DNA of 64,000 bases from Arachidicoccus terrestris (lineage in GTDB: Bacteria > Bacteroidota > Bacteroidia > Chitinophagales > Chitinophagaceae). Positions 1 to 8,293 of the stretch are shown here, piece by piece; position 1 is the stretch's first letter; each line of letters starts with the position of its first letter. A model generated the notes under the pieces. That model did not search any database and was not told the DNA's origin. It worked only from the letters and a program-made list of their open reading frames with translations. The stretch is taken from positions 4,836,001 to 4,900,000 of the forward strand of contig NZ_CP083387.1 in the NCBI RefSeq assembly GCF_020042345.1, read 5' to 3'. Both the position numbers and the translations under genes were made by a program.

Positions 1-76
1 ACCATTTTTTATAACAGCAGGCACTTTGACAGTGTCTGGTATAAAATTATTGCACTACGAATGATATGCCTTATGT

Positions 77-1086
77 ATGCCCAAAAAACACCCCGGTTCC
101 TATGGAATGTATGTTAACAGGTGGGGAAAACTGACCAGTCATGAGGTTCAGGAAAGACCAGATTCCTTAAAAGGTTATAAGAAAGAAGCTGGATCCATAC
201 AGACTGCCGCTCGACCGCTCAGTAATCGACAACGTGCAGACCTCAAGAAGGATCTTGTTTTCAAACTACTGCTGGGCAGCGAGCAGTATAAAAAGGAAGT
301 CATACTACCCTTTCACAAAGCCTTCTGGGGGCACCTAACCACTATCCGTGATCTGACACCGGCCATTCCCCCTTTAACAGCCAGCACTGTTGACACCAGA
401 ACAGTCAATCCGGATGTTGTCTGGCAAGACCCGAAGACAGGGGCTGTTTTCCTAACGGAAATGCAAAGGCGGAGACAGGAATTCTATAGCCAAAGAATCT
501 CCTTGTATGAGGGGAGGTTCGGGCAACGTTTGCCATTCCCGGTAGTAAATGGGACTATAACCAGGTTCCGGTCTTTGTATTGGGCATAGCGAATTTTAAT
601 TTGTACAAGCAAGGCCCGACCGATTATCTGCATGAATACGCGAGCATCAACATTGCAGATCACGGTGATATGTTGACCGGTAAGGACTTCAAAATGCTGG
701 CTGATCTGAAAAAAGCAAAAAAGGTGACACCAGAGCGCTCATCAGAACGATATAAATGGATTTACCTATTGAACAATTTTCATAAGTTGAAAAAGACACC
801 CGATTTTTTAAGGGGTAGTTATTTTGAAAGGGTTATTGAAATTGCTAACAAATTAAACAGAACTAAAATGGAAGAACTAATGGATTTTATCTCGGATCTT
901 CACGCGCAAGACCGTCAAAAACGTGCATGTGTAGAAGCCAAAGCAGAAGGAAAAGTTGAAGGGAAAGCAGAATTGATCCAGAATTTCATCGAAAACCGTC
1001 CCAAAGGGTTTAAAATTACGGCAGCGTCCATTGCAGCGCTGTTTGGTGTTGATGAACAAATGGCACAATCAGTTTTATCAGTTTAG
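77..1086 (+). pseudogene. Rpn-family PD-(D/E)XK nuclease/putative transposase, frameshifted
   Basis: Two reading frames, 77-589 and 580-1086, together make one Rpn-type (recombination-promoting nuclease, PDDEXK_2) protein. The first carries the N-terminal DLVFKLLLGSEQ segment and the nuclease core, with Asp113 in NPDVVW and Glu128-x-Gln130 in TEMQ. The second continues with the family's WIYLLNNFHKL region and a Lys/Glu-rich tail. At 550 the second frame already reads WDYNQVPVFVLGI, the usual continuation, so a single indel near 510-550 broke the gene. Family members nick or cut DNA and promote RecA-independent recombination. The 3' 200 bp is duplicated just downstream. Active protein is unlikely unless the frameshift is recoded. 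The nuclease identification is firm and the inactivation is probable. Confidence 0.75.
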
Positions 1087-1141
1087 ATGAGATAACTGAA
1101 ACATCAGTGTCTATAGTTGATTTAGCCGACGGGACCAGCAG

Positions 1142-1179
1142 ATCAGGGAGAAGCCATCAGTAAGAGCTTCTCCTCTGAT
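1142..1179 (+). terminator. Hairpin after the Rpn pseudogene
   Basis: ATCAGGGAGAAGC at 1142-1154 pairs with GCTTCTCCTCTGAT at 1166-1179 with one bulged base. It starts 56 nt after the stop codon. Only a short T tract follows, so this is a probable rather than textbook intrinsic terminator. The same structure recurs at 1610-1647. Confidence 0.55.
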
Positions 1180-1299
1180 TTGACCGCCAACATCCAATAA
1201 AAACCTAAACGCTAGATCATAATCGATGTGACGGCATCTGAGCATTACAGTCGACTTAACGGACAAGCATATAAAACACTTAAGAACAAACAAAAAAAT

Positions 1300-1554
1300 A
1301 TGTCTACAGCACCCAAATATCCTATGGAAGAACTAATGGATTTTATCTCGGAACTTCATGCGCAAGACCGTCAAAAACAAGAATATGCAAAAGCATACAA
1401 AAAAGCATACAAAAAAGCATTCGCAAAATCCAGAGATGAAGCCATCCGGAAATTCATCCAAAACCGTCCCAAATGGTTCAAAGTTACGCCGTCGTCAATA
1501 GCAGCGCTATTTGGGATCAGTGAAAAACAGGCACAATCAATTTTATCAGTTTAG
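1300..1554 (+). pseudogene. Duplicated C-terminal fragment of an Rpn-type protein
   Basis: This frame encodes only the tail of the upstream Rpn protein: MEELMDFISELHAQDRQK, a Lys/Ala-rich linker with a repeated KKAYKKA motif, then a RPKWFKVTPSSIAALFG segment and the terminal AQSILSV. The frame is open back to a GTG at 1228, but homology starts only near 1324; the ATG at 1300 is the best start if the piece is expressed. No nuclease residues are present. The C-terminal module could be a small stand-alone helical peptide, but gene debris is the simpler reading. Confidence 0.6.
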
Positions 1555-1609
1555 ATGCGATAACTGAAACATCGGTGTCTAAAGCTGATTTAGCCGCGTG
1601 GGCCAGCAG

Positions 1610-1647
1610 ATCAGGGAGGAGCCACCGGTAAACCCTCCTCCCCTGAT
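1610..1647 (+). terminator. Second copy of the Rpn-tail hairpin
   Basis: ATCAGGGAGGAG at 1610-1621 pairs with CCTCCTCCCCTGAT at 1634-1647 around a short loop. It is the counterpart of the 1142-1179 hairpin, with compensating changes in the stem: AAG/CTT in the first copy becomes GGAG/CTCC here. This suggests the structure, rather than the sequence, has been kept. Confidence 0.55.
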
Positions 1648-1929
1648 TTGACTGCTGAATTGCATTGGTAGTGGTGTCGCAAAACAGAAGGGATCATTCA
1701 GCTTATGCCCAGTTTTCCAGGGCCATTATAGCTGTTGCGAACTTAAAAGGCAAACTTCAGCAACCCGATATGGATGTGTTAGTGTTATGATGTGACTCAA
1801 AAATCTCGGCAGTGCCCAACACCCTTAAAAGACAATTAATCACTCTTGGTAGCCCCCAGGTTACAATTTTAACCTGTAAATTGAATGACGATCGATGTCA
1901 AAAGGCCAGTATGGCCTCTAACTCTTCGT

Positions 1930-2340
1930 TTACTGTTCCGCCGGGAATTTCGAGATGTCCATATAAAAAACTTCCCAGGTGTGTCCGTCAAAATCTTCAA
2001 GGGTTCGCTGTTGCATAAACCCATAATCCTTTACTTCATTAGGTTCGATGCCGCCCGCTTTTAACCCGTCTGCCATAATCTTATTCATCTCGTCTACACT
2101 GTCTGTTGAAAGAGAAAAAAGTCCCGCTATATTCGACTTTGTATCGGCAATAGGCTTAGTGGTGAAGCTTGAAAACTTTTCGTGCGTCAAAAGCATGACG
2201 AAAATGGTGTCACTCCACACCATGCACTTTCCTACATCGTCAGAAAACTGTGGATTATTGGTAAATCCTAAAGCGGTATAAAGATCCATCGATTTCTGAA
2301 GGTCCTTTACCGCCAAATTGATAAAAATCTGTTTTGCCAT
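1930..2340 (-). CDS. VOC superfamily (glyoxalase/bleomycin-resistance-like) protein
   Basis: This 136-residue protein has the paired beta-alpha-beta-beta-beta fold signature of vicinal-oxygen-chelate proteins. It begins MAKQIFINLAVKDLQKSMDLYTALGF and ends with a second module containing DFDGHTWEVFYMD. The C-terminal FDGHxWEV motif, with the Glu often used as a metal ligand, is typical of the small single-copy VOC proteins common in Bacteroidota. Their substrates are mostly unknown and no specific reaction can be assigned. The gene stands alone: converging on debris at the left, with about 420 bp of unassigned DNA to its right. Confidence 0.85.
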   Translation of the reverse strand: MAKQIFINLAVKDLQKSMDLYTALGFTNNPQFSDDVGKCMVWSDTIFVMLLTHEKFSSFTTKPIADTKSNIAGLFSLSTDSVDEMNKIMADGLKAGGIEPNEVKDYGFMQQRTLEDFDGHTWEVFYMDISKFPAEQ

Positions 2341-2764
2341 TTTACTTAATTTAATTTTATTGTTAGGATCCGATTTTCTGTTCTATTCATCAATATATGT
2401 CGCTCCGGAGATAGACCATGAGTCCCGGAGGGGCCGCTGTTTACAACTGCGCCATACCCAATATCCCGCAAAAAACAAACAAGGCCAACAATGCCCTTCC
2501 TCTAGCAAGGCAATTGTCATTAAGATTTATAACTTTAGCCCGCTATTGAGCGGTACACCACAAAATTGATATAAATAAAGATACTTGATCCCATGTAATT
2601 TGGACTTTGTACGATGCCGATTTAGACCCGATTTAATAATTATTTAGCTTTCATTGCCCAAAGCCTCTCGCAAACGCCTACAGTAATTCACGAAACAATA
2701 TAATATACCTATATCATGACAGCTGTCTACGAAATGCACAAAAAACTATCCAAATCGCATTATT
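2341..2764. other. Intergenic stretch, nothing identified
   Basis: About 420 bp between the VOC gene and the HipT-like gene. I see no open frame with a recognisable product on either strand, no RNA gene and no strong hairpin. Confidence 0.5.
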
Positions 2765-3694
2765 TTATAACAAGTCAATTTGCTTCAGCTTCCTGGTCAC
2801 AATTGATGAATAGTTCTCTTTATAGGCATCTGTCAGGAAACTTCTTTCAATCCAATCATCGACTTGCTTAGCGCATCTTGCAAATTCCTTATAAATATTA
2901 TCCCTGACGGGGTTAGCAATACCTATATTCTGAGCAAATAGATCGACATCCGAACGTTTGATTTTTCTTTTACGGCCCCCTAAGGTCAACGCCAGATCTT
3001 CCTTGTCCTCGGGGTAAACCAGATTAACATTTAAGAGGTCGTACGCCGGCGCAATCAAAATACCCTTTTCAGTATGCACCAGGGAAAAATTCTTCAAATG
3101 CATATCATTGTTGCCCGTTAAAAAGCTGAATAATACGAGCCTAAAATATTGTATAACAACTAACCCTGAATTTGTCGCGTACTGCCTGATCAGCTTTCCG
3201 ACACGCTCATACGAACTTTTATACTTTTGCTCTGTCAGTAATTCGGACAGTTGACACAAGTCCTCTGTATGGATTTTCTTTCCTTTCTGCCGGTCAAACC
3301 GTTTCGTAATATAAGCCAGCTGACCAGTCGAAGTAGGGATCAGCGCATGCTTGGCTGTTTCAATGTTAAATAACGCAGCTAAGTGCATGGTCAAATCTTC
3401 AACCTCAGGCACACAAGGAAAGTCTGCAGTGTCAGGTTTGAGGATATAGTCTCCCCATAGCCCCACCGATGTCAATCTCTTATTCCCCTTTTCTCCATTT
3501 AGTATAAGTGATATTTTAGGTTGCACTCCTGTTATAGCCATTCGCTCATGAACAATAAATTGCGCCAGGATATTTAATTTCTCCTGATCGAGTTCCAAAA
3601 CCGGAATTTGCGAGGTTCCAAAAAACTTCCTGGAACACGCAGCGTGATACTCTCCTGTTTCAACAGACTTATAACAAAACAGACAATTATTCAT
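2765..3694 (-). CDS. HipA/HipT-like serine/threonine kinase toxin
   Basis: The protein has about 309 residues from the preferred ATG at 3694; an upstream in-frame start at 3733 would overlap the preceding gene further and adds only a basic leader. It opens with a small Cys/His motif (CLFCYK, then HAAC) usual in Bacteroidota HipA-like kinases. Then come the ATP-loop motif GVQPKISL, the lysine in DYILKP, the catalytic loop GNNDMHLKN and the metal-binding PAYDLL. Relatives phosphorylate glutamyl- or tryptophanyl-tRNA synthetase and arrest growth. The N-subdomain-1 of ordinary HipA is encoded separately by the next gene upstream, with an 8-nt overlap, as in HipBST systems. The kinase core looks intact. 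Confidence 0.85.
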   Translation of the reverse strand: MNNCLFCYKSVETGEYHAACSRKFFGTSQIPVLELDQEKLNILAQFIVHERMAITGVQPKISLILNGEKGNKRLTSVGLWGDYILKPDTADFPCVPEVEDLTMHLAALFNIETAKHALIPTSTGQLAYITKRFDRQKGKKIHTEDLCQLSELLTEQKYKSSYERVGKLIRQYATNSGLVVIQYFRLVLFSFLTGNNDMHLKNFSLVHTEKGILIAPAYDLLNVNLVYPEDKEDLALTLGGRKRKIKRSDVDLFAQNIGIANPVRDNIYKEFARCAKQVDDWIERSFLTDAYKENYSSIVTRKLKQIDLL

Positions 3695-4022
3695 GCGTCT
3701 CCGCCTCCACCGGATAGACTGCAACAGCACCAACTGTATCTCTACAAAGGTTAATTAATAATTCAAAACGATCACGAGGATTAAGCTTCCAGTGCTTTTC
3801 TCCAATTTCCAGTAACCAGCCCTCGGGAATCAAACCATCAAAAAATGGGAAAAGCACATTACTATGATACGTCTTTTCTGATAAGGGGAGGGTCAGACTG
3901 ATAGGCTTTGCATCTTTCATTGCCAGATACTCAAGTGAATATTGAAAAGAATATCCATTATCACCCTCTACTAAATAGCCAGCTAAATTGCCTTGAAAAT
4001 ATATTTTTGCTTGACGTGCCAT
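3687..4022 (-). CDS. HipS-like protein (separate HipA N-subdomain 1)
   Basis: This 111-residue protein is equivalent to the N-terminal subdomain of HipA: YFQGNLAGYLVE, then YSLEYLAMKDAKPISLTLPLS, then FFDGLIPEGWLLE. The last motif, FFxGLLPEG, is diagnostic. In HipBST systems this small protein acts as the antitoxin for the HipT kinase while the HTH protein boosts its activity. Its stop overlaps the HipT-like start by 8 nt. Its ATG overlaps the stop of an upstream antitoxin remnant by one nucleotide (TGATG), indicating translational coupling in an ancestral three-gene operon. Confidence 0.82.
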   Translation of the reverse strand: MARQAKIYFQGNLAGYLVEGDNGYSFQYSLEYLAMKDAKPISLTLPLSEKTYHSNVLFPFFDGLIPEGWLLEIGEKHWKLNPRDRFELLINLCRDTVGAVAVYPVEAETHE

Positions 4023-4118
4023 CAGTCTCCATTTTGATCAACTACTCCGATTTCTTTACCAAACAAGGCCAACACATCGTTTACTTTATCTAATCGAAGT
4101 GTCTTTTTATATATATAT
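4022..4118 (-). pseudogene. C-terminal stub of a HipB-type HTH antitoxin
   Basis: Reading the minus strand in the frame that ends at the TGA over 4024-4022 gives KKTLRLDKVNDVLALFG, then KEIGVVDQNGD and stop. This is the characteristic end of Bacteroidota HipB/XRE antitoxins, just after the helix-turn-helix. Upstream of KKTL the frame enters a (TA)n run at about 4110-4120 and similarity stops, so the DNA-binding part is missing. I infer a deletion or rearrangement at the TA run. The stub is too short for the ORF track and I found no other HTH gene nearby. Confidence 0.6.
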
Positions 4119-4186
4119 AGGAGCACAGTTTCAATTACATGAGAGCCGATATAACACCCAATACAGCAACGGCTTACGGAAGCGTA

Positions 4187-4214
4187 AAAAGCTGACAGCC
4201 CCCGCAGGCTTTTT
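4187..4214 (-). terminator. Bidirectional terminator-like hairpin
   Basis: AAAAAGC at 4187-4193 pairs with GCTTTTT at 4208-4214 around a GC-rich loop. The stem gives a U tract in either direction. It lies in the debris between the antitoxin stub and the SusD relic and may be a leftover from a lost gene. Confidence 0.45.
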
Positions 4215-4394
4215 GTTCACGGATAAAACCTACATCCTAATATCCTTCATTCTCTGTCAGATTTGTGTTTTTAATAAGTTCATCAGAATTAATTGGATAA
4301 AGAAGATAATGTTCATTGATGCTTGCAGCCCCCTCAGGGTTACCTCCGCGACAGATTTTACGGCTTCTATTAACTTACTTGATCTTTGGAGATC

Positions 4395-4620
4395 CTAACT
4401 ACGGCAAAACTCACCGGCAAATTCAATAGCGTTTTCACCCATAGTCCCTTGCTGCATGATCTGTTTGAAAAGCGTTCCGATAGGTTGCAGGCCGGCCCGG
4501 TTTCTCAACATGTTCAGCGCATCCTGTGGCTGGCTCCGCATATCCAAGCTGATTTTCCGCTTCCGCTAAAATCATATAGTCGTCTGCCAGACGACAAAAG
4601 GGAATGACTATTCTTGCCAC
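4395..4620 (-). pseudogene. Relic of a SusD/RagB-family gene (C-terminal part)
   Basis: The minus strand first reads IPFCRLADDYMILAEAENQLG, resembling the SusD helix usually written YRLAEvYLmyAEAlNELG. After a shift of frame near 4520-4545 it reads ALNMLRNRAGLQPIG, matching the following SusD segment with INxIRxRAGL. The remainder runs to a TAG at 4397-4395 with no further recognisable homology. The order and orientation of the two pieces match a real SusD protein, so this is a decayed fragment rather than chance. It follows a sigma-factor relic on the same strand. Confidence 0.5.
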
Positions 4621-4624
4621 TTTA

Positions 4625-4831
4625 TTACGAGTAACAAAATTTCATTAGGACTATTACGGCCTCATAACAGCGAATTTTCGGGGGACATGGATCGTCTGAC
4701 ACAGAACAATTGAGGTAAAACACTTCGTTGAAAGCACGATTATCGCCTTCTTTTATTTTCGATAACAGATAGTCCATGATAGAAATGTTTTTAAAAACTA
4801 AGGTTTGCAGTCCTCGTAATTTTGCCGTCAA
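4625..4831 (-). pseudogene. Relic of an ECF sigma factor N-terminus
   Basis: Within this 68-codon frame the segment at 4777-4712 reads MDYLLSKIKEGDNRAFNEVF, the typical start of region 2 of Bacteroidota ECF sigma factors (consensus LLxxIkeGDekAFeelF). Downstream of it the similarity vanishes. With the SusD relic immediately downstream on the same strand, it fits collapse of a sigma/anti-sigma/SusC/SusD locus by deletion of the middle. The fragment is short, so confidence is moderate. Confidence 0.45.
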
Positions 4832-4947
4832 TAAAAAGTATTATAAAAATTTAACTCAAGACCCCTGTAATTTAAGCTCCAATTAGTTACAAACTATTTT
4901 CAGCGAAAAAAATATAACTGATTTCCGGACTTTTCTGCCCATTAGTA

Positions 4948-5913
4948 TCAACTCTTTTCCGCTCGTTCTTTTTCTATTTGAAGGATATTATTTTGAATGT
5001 CCTTCATTATCCACTCGGCCCACCAACTTGCATAAAAATTAATTGTGGTGGTTAGCTTAAAATGACTGAATAAATGAAGCCTGTAAGTTTTATTATCTAA
5101 CTTCTCCAGTTCGTAGGTTCCGCTTAATACATCAAAGTATTTCCCTCCAATGACAATGTGCTCGTCCATAGTTGTTGAGGGTATTTCATAAGGAAAAGCT
5201 TTAATAGAAAATACCATTTTCTTTTTATCGACGTATTCAGATACCGTTTCATGAAATACCAGTCCCTTGGTAAATTTTGCCTCTCTTGTTGCACCTACGC
5301 CGTTATAGTTAAGAACCGCCTCAACCGGTCTCGGCATACCTAATAATCTTGTTAACCAACCCTTATCCTGTCTCTGGTTGATTTCTCCGACTCTGGTTAT
5401 GTTACTCCATATCTTATCTGCGGGTGCATGAATATCAATGTATGTATCGGCTTCATATGTGCCTGGAATTGCTCCGATCAGGCTTTCTATCGGTGACATA
5501 AAGAAAGGAAGTAAGACAATCAACGAAATATATGCTTTCGTACGTCTTTTGCGTAGTTTAAAATAGCCACCAATCAATCCACCTATAGAGGCTGCAATAA
5601 GAAATAAAGGCAGAATCATAAGCCAGCAGGCCCAACCTTCCAACGAAACCAGAAGTGTAATAATGAAAAAAATAAAAATCGGTATCCAAGGAACAAAAAT
5701 CCGATAAGAAATATTTCGAACTTTTTCCTCACTGGAAAAATAGACTGTCAATATGCCCACAATAGTAGGTAGACAGCATAAGAAGGAAACAGACATTACT
5801 GAAAATAAATCACTCCATTTTTCGATTCCAAAGAACAGCCTTAAGATGATCGCATAAAGTGTCGGTATACCGATGACAATAAGCATCTTTGTTAGCCAGG
5901 GTCTATTCATCAT
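4948..5913 (-). CDS. Membrane-anchored SRPBCC (START-like) protein
   Basis: In this 321-residue protein the first ~150 residues hold about five hydrophobic segments (for example LIVIGIPTLYAIILRLFFGI and FVPWIPIFIFFIITLLVSLEGW). The rest is a soluble SRPBCC/polyketide-cyclase-like domain beginning DTYIDIHAPADKIWSNITRV and containing YNGVGATREAKFTKGLVFHETV. Such domains bind hydrophobic ligands in a deep cavity; no ligand can be assigned. The combination of an N-terminal membrane block and a C-terminal SRPBCC domain occurs as a family of uncharacterised proteins. The gene is monocistronic, with AT-rich DNA on both sides. Confidence 0.7.
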   Translation of the reverse strand: MMNRPWLTKMLIVIGIPTLYAIILRLFFGIEKWSDLFSVMSVSFLCCLPTIVGILTVYFSSEEKVRNISYRIFVPWIPIFIFFIITLLVSLEGWACWLMILPLFLIAASIGGLIGGYFKLRKRRTKAYISLIVLLPFFMSPIESLIGAIPGTYEADTYIDIHAPADKIWSNITRVGEINQRQDKGWLTRLLGMPRPVEAVLNYNGVGATREAKFTKGLVFHETVSEYVDKKKMVFSIKAFPYEIPSTTMDEHIVIGGKYFDVLSGTYELEKLDNKTYRLHLFSHFKLTTTINFYASWWAEWIMKDIQNNILQIEKERAEKS

Positions 5914-6863
5914 TTGTTGTTTATTTTGAAAAAATACTTTTCAATTAAGAATTTTTTTTTGACATCTTACCTTTTGCATAGAACTATTTCATCATGCAAC
6001 TTTAATAACCTACTTGTTATAGCAGTAAGCACACTCTTGAGAAATCTTATATACGATTTCATTTTCAGTATTTGATTTGCAACTAATCAGTAGAATAAAA
6101 GCAATTATGCCAAAACATGCTCTTTTCATCATTTCGAAGTTTCTTATGAACAAACTAAATACCCCGATACGAATCGCTGTTCTTTAAGAATGTTTATTTA
6201 TTCCGTATCGGGAAGGATTTTGTATTTCGATACACGGCAGCCACTGCAAAAACCAAATTCTTCATAAACGCTCGTTTTATTCAACAAAGGCAAAACTTCT
6301 TTTACCGTGATTCCGGTAACGCTGCGAAAAGCGAATTCTTTTCTACTTAACACTGGTTTTGCCAGTTATCAATATTTGCTAGTCCAACATATAAAATAGG
6401 GTTATGGCAAGTTTGCTATTATTTGGTTGCAGGGATTGTTATACATCCCGGCAATCCGCTTTAACCTCATCATTTCTCCCGACACAATATTAATTCATTT
6501 TCTAGACACTCAAATTCTTTTTATTAAAAAACTAATTTGGGATTTGTCGCACATATTAATGCATCGCTATTTCTCGCTCTACCAAACAAATTAAAACAAC
6601 CTTTAATATAAAATATGGCTCATTTAGTACAGGCGAATCATACAGTTTCAAATGGCGGCGCGCCTAAAGTCGGACCATATGCCGATTAAAAATATATCGT
6701 GATGAATATCTTGATGAGGCATCACGTCAGCGGCTTATCATAACATAATAGTGATAAGCCAAGAAAAAGAGTGATCTTTGATTTGTTAAATTTGCTATTC
6801 CGAAGGTTAAATGCACCATCTACCGGAAAGGCGTAGTAGAGTTTAAACGAAAAATACAAATCG
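5914..6863. other. Gene-poor stretch with small-ORF fragments and inverted repeats
   Basis: The stretch holds a 40-codon lipoprotein-like frame (6010-6132, listed separately). A minus-strand open frame at 6365-6198 has no ATG and encodes a peptide with FCSGCR. A 24-codon plus-strand frame at 6615-6689 ends GGAPKVGPYAD, which vaguely recalls the N-terminus of RidA-family proteins. Inverted repeats: CCCGATACG at 6163-6171 with CGTATCGGG at 6204-6212; CGTGATG at 6698-6704 with CATCACG at 6720-6726; GGCTTATCA at 6732-6740 with TGATAAGCC at 6752-6760. Most of this looks like decayed DNA. The last two hairpins precede the DJ-1-like gene and could act in its 5' region. Confidence 0.4.
6010..6132 (-). 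CDS. Small putative lipoprotein (40 aa)
   Basis: From the ATG at 6132 the frame encodes MMKRACFGIIAFILLISC followed by a polar tail with CAYC near the end, and stops at 6010. Lys-Arg, then a hydrophobic core, then LLISC-K is a convincing lipoprotein signal with lipidation at Cys18. The mature part would be only 23 residues, so this is either a genuine small lipoprotein or the 5' stub of a larger broken gene. I do not recognise a family. Confidence 0.4.
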   Translation of the reverse strand: MMKRACFGIIAFILLISCKSNTENEIVYKISQECAYCYNK

Positions 6864-7547
6864 ATGAAAATTCTCATAATCGTTACCAATGTCGACAGGT
6901 ATGCCAGCGGACAACTGCCGACCGGGCTCTGGCTAAGCGAGCTCACCCACATCTATCATAGCGCCACCGGCCAAGGTTATAAAATAACTATTGCCAGCCC
7001 CAGAGGCGGAAATACGCCGATCGACCCGGAAAGCCTGAAGCCCTTTGTACTAGATAAAGTCTCTAAACAGTACTTTGAAAACAGGGGTTTTATGGCATTG
7101 CTCGAGCAGACCGCTCCTCTTGATGGAATAGCAGACCCATATTTTGACTGTGTTTATCTTACCGGCGGGCATGGCACCATGTATGATTTTCCGGATGATA
7201 TTCATATACAAGCGATCATCAAGGATCAGTACGAAAATAACCGACTGGTCGCCGCCATATGTCATGGTGTAGGCGGACTGTTGAATGTAAAGCTTTCGGA
7301 CGGTGAATACCTGCTCAAAGGCAAAACCATCACCGGATTCGACTGGTTTGAGGAAACGATCGCCCGCAGAAAAAAAGAAGTGCCTTTTAATCTTGAAGCG
7401 GCACTCAAAGCAAGAGGAGTTCATTATAAGAAAGCATTCATACCCATGACCTCCAATGTGGTGGTGGATGGCCATCTGATTACGGGGCAAAACCCCTTTA
7501 GCTCAAAGCAAATGGCAAAAGTAGTCATGGAACAACTGAATAGATAA
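6864..7547 (+). CDS. DJ-1/PfpI superfamily protein, Hsp31/glyoxalase III-like
   Basis: This 227-residue protein is of the length and architecture of the larger Hsp31-like branch. It has an N-terminal strand MKILIIVTNVDRY, an acidic/Pro cap region (GLWLSELTH with the conserved Glu), the loop LTGGHGTMYDFPD, and the nucleophile elbow AICHGVGGLL with catalytic Cys followed by His. The C-terminal MTSNVVVDGHLITGQNPFSS is typical. Relatives act as glutathione-independent glyoxalases on methylglyoxal or as stress chaperones. All catalytic positions seem present. The gene stands alone, converging on the SRPBCC gene at 7571 with a 23-bp gap. Activity on methylglyoxal is inferred from the family. Confidence 0.85.
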   Translation: MKILIIVTNVDRYASGQLPTGLWLSELTHIYHSATGQGYKITIASPRGGNTPIDPESLKPFVLDKVSKQYFENRGFMALLEQTAPLDGIADPYFDCVYLTGGHGTMYDFPDDIHIQAIIKDQYENNRLVAAICHGVGGLLNVKLSDGEYLLKGKTITGFDWFEETIARRKKEVPFNLEAALKARGVHYKKAFIPMTSNVVVDGHLITGQNPFSSKQMAKVVMEQLNR

Positions 7548-7570
7548 ATGGGAGCAATTGTCAGACTGCG

Positions 7571-8191
7571 TTATTTGGGCTGCAGCCCCCATTTCTTTAT
7601 GAGCTCAGCATTGAGGCCGCCCTCCTTTTTGTTAGGCTTTCCCTTGCCTGTGGTTATTAAATCTTTCAGACTACCCTGGATATAACTCGTCCACGCATCA
7701 TGGCAGACCTTATAACACTCGTATTGAGGGACTAAACCCTCGTGCGTAAATTGAAGCTGGGTTTTTCCGCCTTTTCTTGATATGTCAAAGATGATTTTCG
7801 TTCCCTTCCATTCGGTTTTATCCTGCGTAAAATTAAAGTAGTTATCCAGTACCAGCCATACCACTTTTTTACCTGGTATGAACGTAACTATCTTCAGTTT
7901 GCAGATATGAACATCTTTATAATGATACAAAAATTCCGCATTAGGCTGATTTGTGGCTCCTTCAATGCTTTCTGACCACCACCCACGTACATTATTAATC
8001 GCATTGAAGACCTGCTCCCGGCTTTGATCCACCAGAAACGTAGTCCGGAAATTTTGGTCAAGCGCTTTTCTAAATTTTACGTCGACTGAATTTTCAGTAC
8101 TAACCGCTTGCTGTGCATTGGCGCCAAAACAAGCCGCGAGCATAGCCATTATAACACCAATTATATGGAATCTTTTACTTTGCATATTCAT
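7571..8191 (-). CDS. Secreted SRPBCC (AHSA1-like) protein
   Basis: The 206-residue protein opens with a cleavable-type signal peptide (HIIGVIMAMLAACFGANAQQ, cleavage probably after ANA). It continues with an AHSA1/CalC-type SRPBCC domain: FLVDQSREQVFNAINNVRGWWS, then VWLVLDNYFNF, TKIIFDISRKGGKTQLQFTHEGLVP, and a terminal helix CHDAWTSYIQGSLKDLI. A tail of about 30 residues follows. The next gene (8294-8773) is a cytoplasmic paralogue with the same motifs, so this pair arose by tandem duplication followed by gain or loss of the export signal. Ligand and function are unknown. Export of an SRPBCC protein is uncommon but seen in Bacteroidota. Confidence 0.75.
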   Translation of the reverse strand: MNMQSKRFHIIGVIMAMLAACFGANAQQAVSTENSVDVKFRKALDQNFRTTFLVDQSREQVFNAINNVRGWWSESIEGATNQPNAEFLYHYKDVHICKLKIVTFIPGKKVVWLVLDNYFNFTQDKTEWKGTKIIFDISRKGGKTQLQFTHEGLVPQYECYKVCHDAWTSYIQGSLKDLITTGKGKPNKKEGGLNAELIKKWGLQPK

Positions 8192-8293
8192 TTTTCTAAT
8201 TTTTGACGATTATAGTTATTTTATTTTCTATCATAGGACATACCTCCCAGGAGGCAAAAGCAGAGCTGATAATAACACTGCTTCATCTGAGGC

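Larger units (their letters stand above)
868..1657 (+). repeat. Imperfect direct repeat of the Rpn gene 3' end plus terminator
   Basis: The segment from 868 to about 1189 recurs from 1324 to about 1657. Each unit begins with codons for MEELMDFIS, runs through the last ~70 codons of the Rpn gene to the terminal QSVLSV/QSILSV, and continues past the stop codon into a matching hairpin. The copies differ at many positions and by an insertion of Lys/Ala-rich codons, so the duplication is not recent. This looks like repeated tail cassettes left by loss of an adjacent paralogue. Confidence 0.75.
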
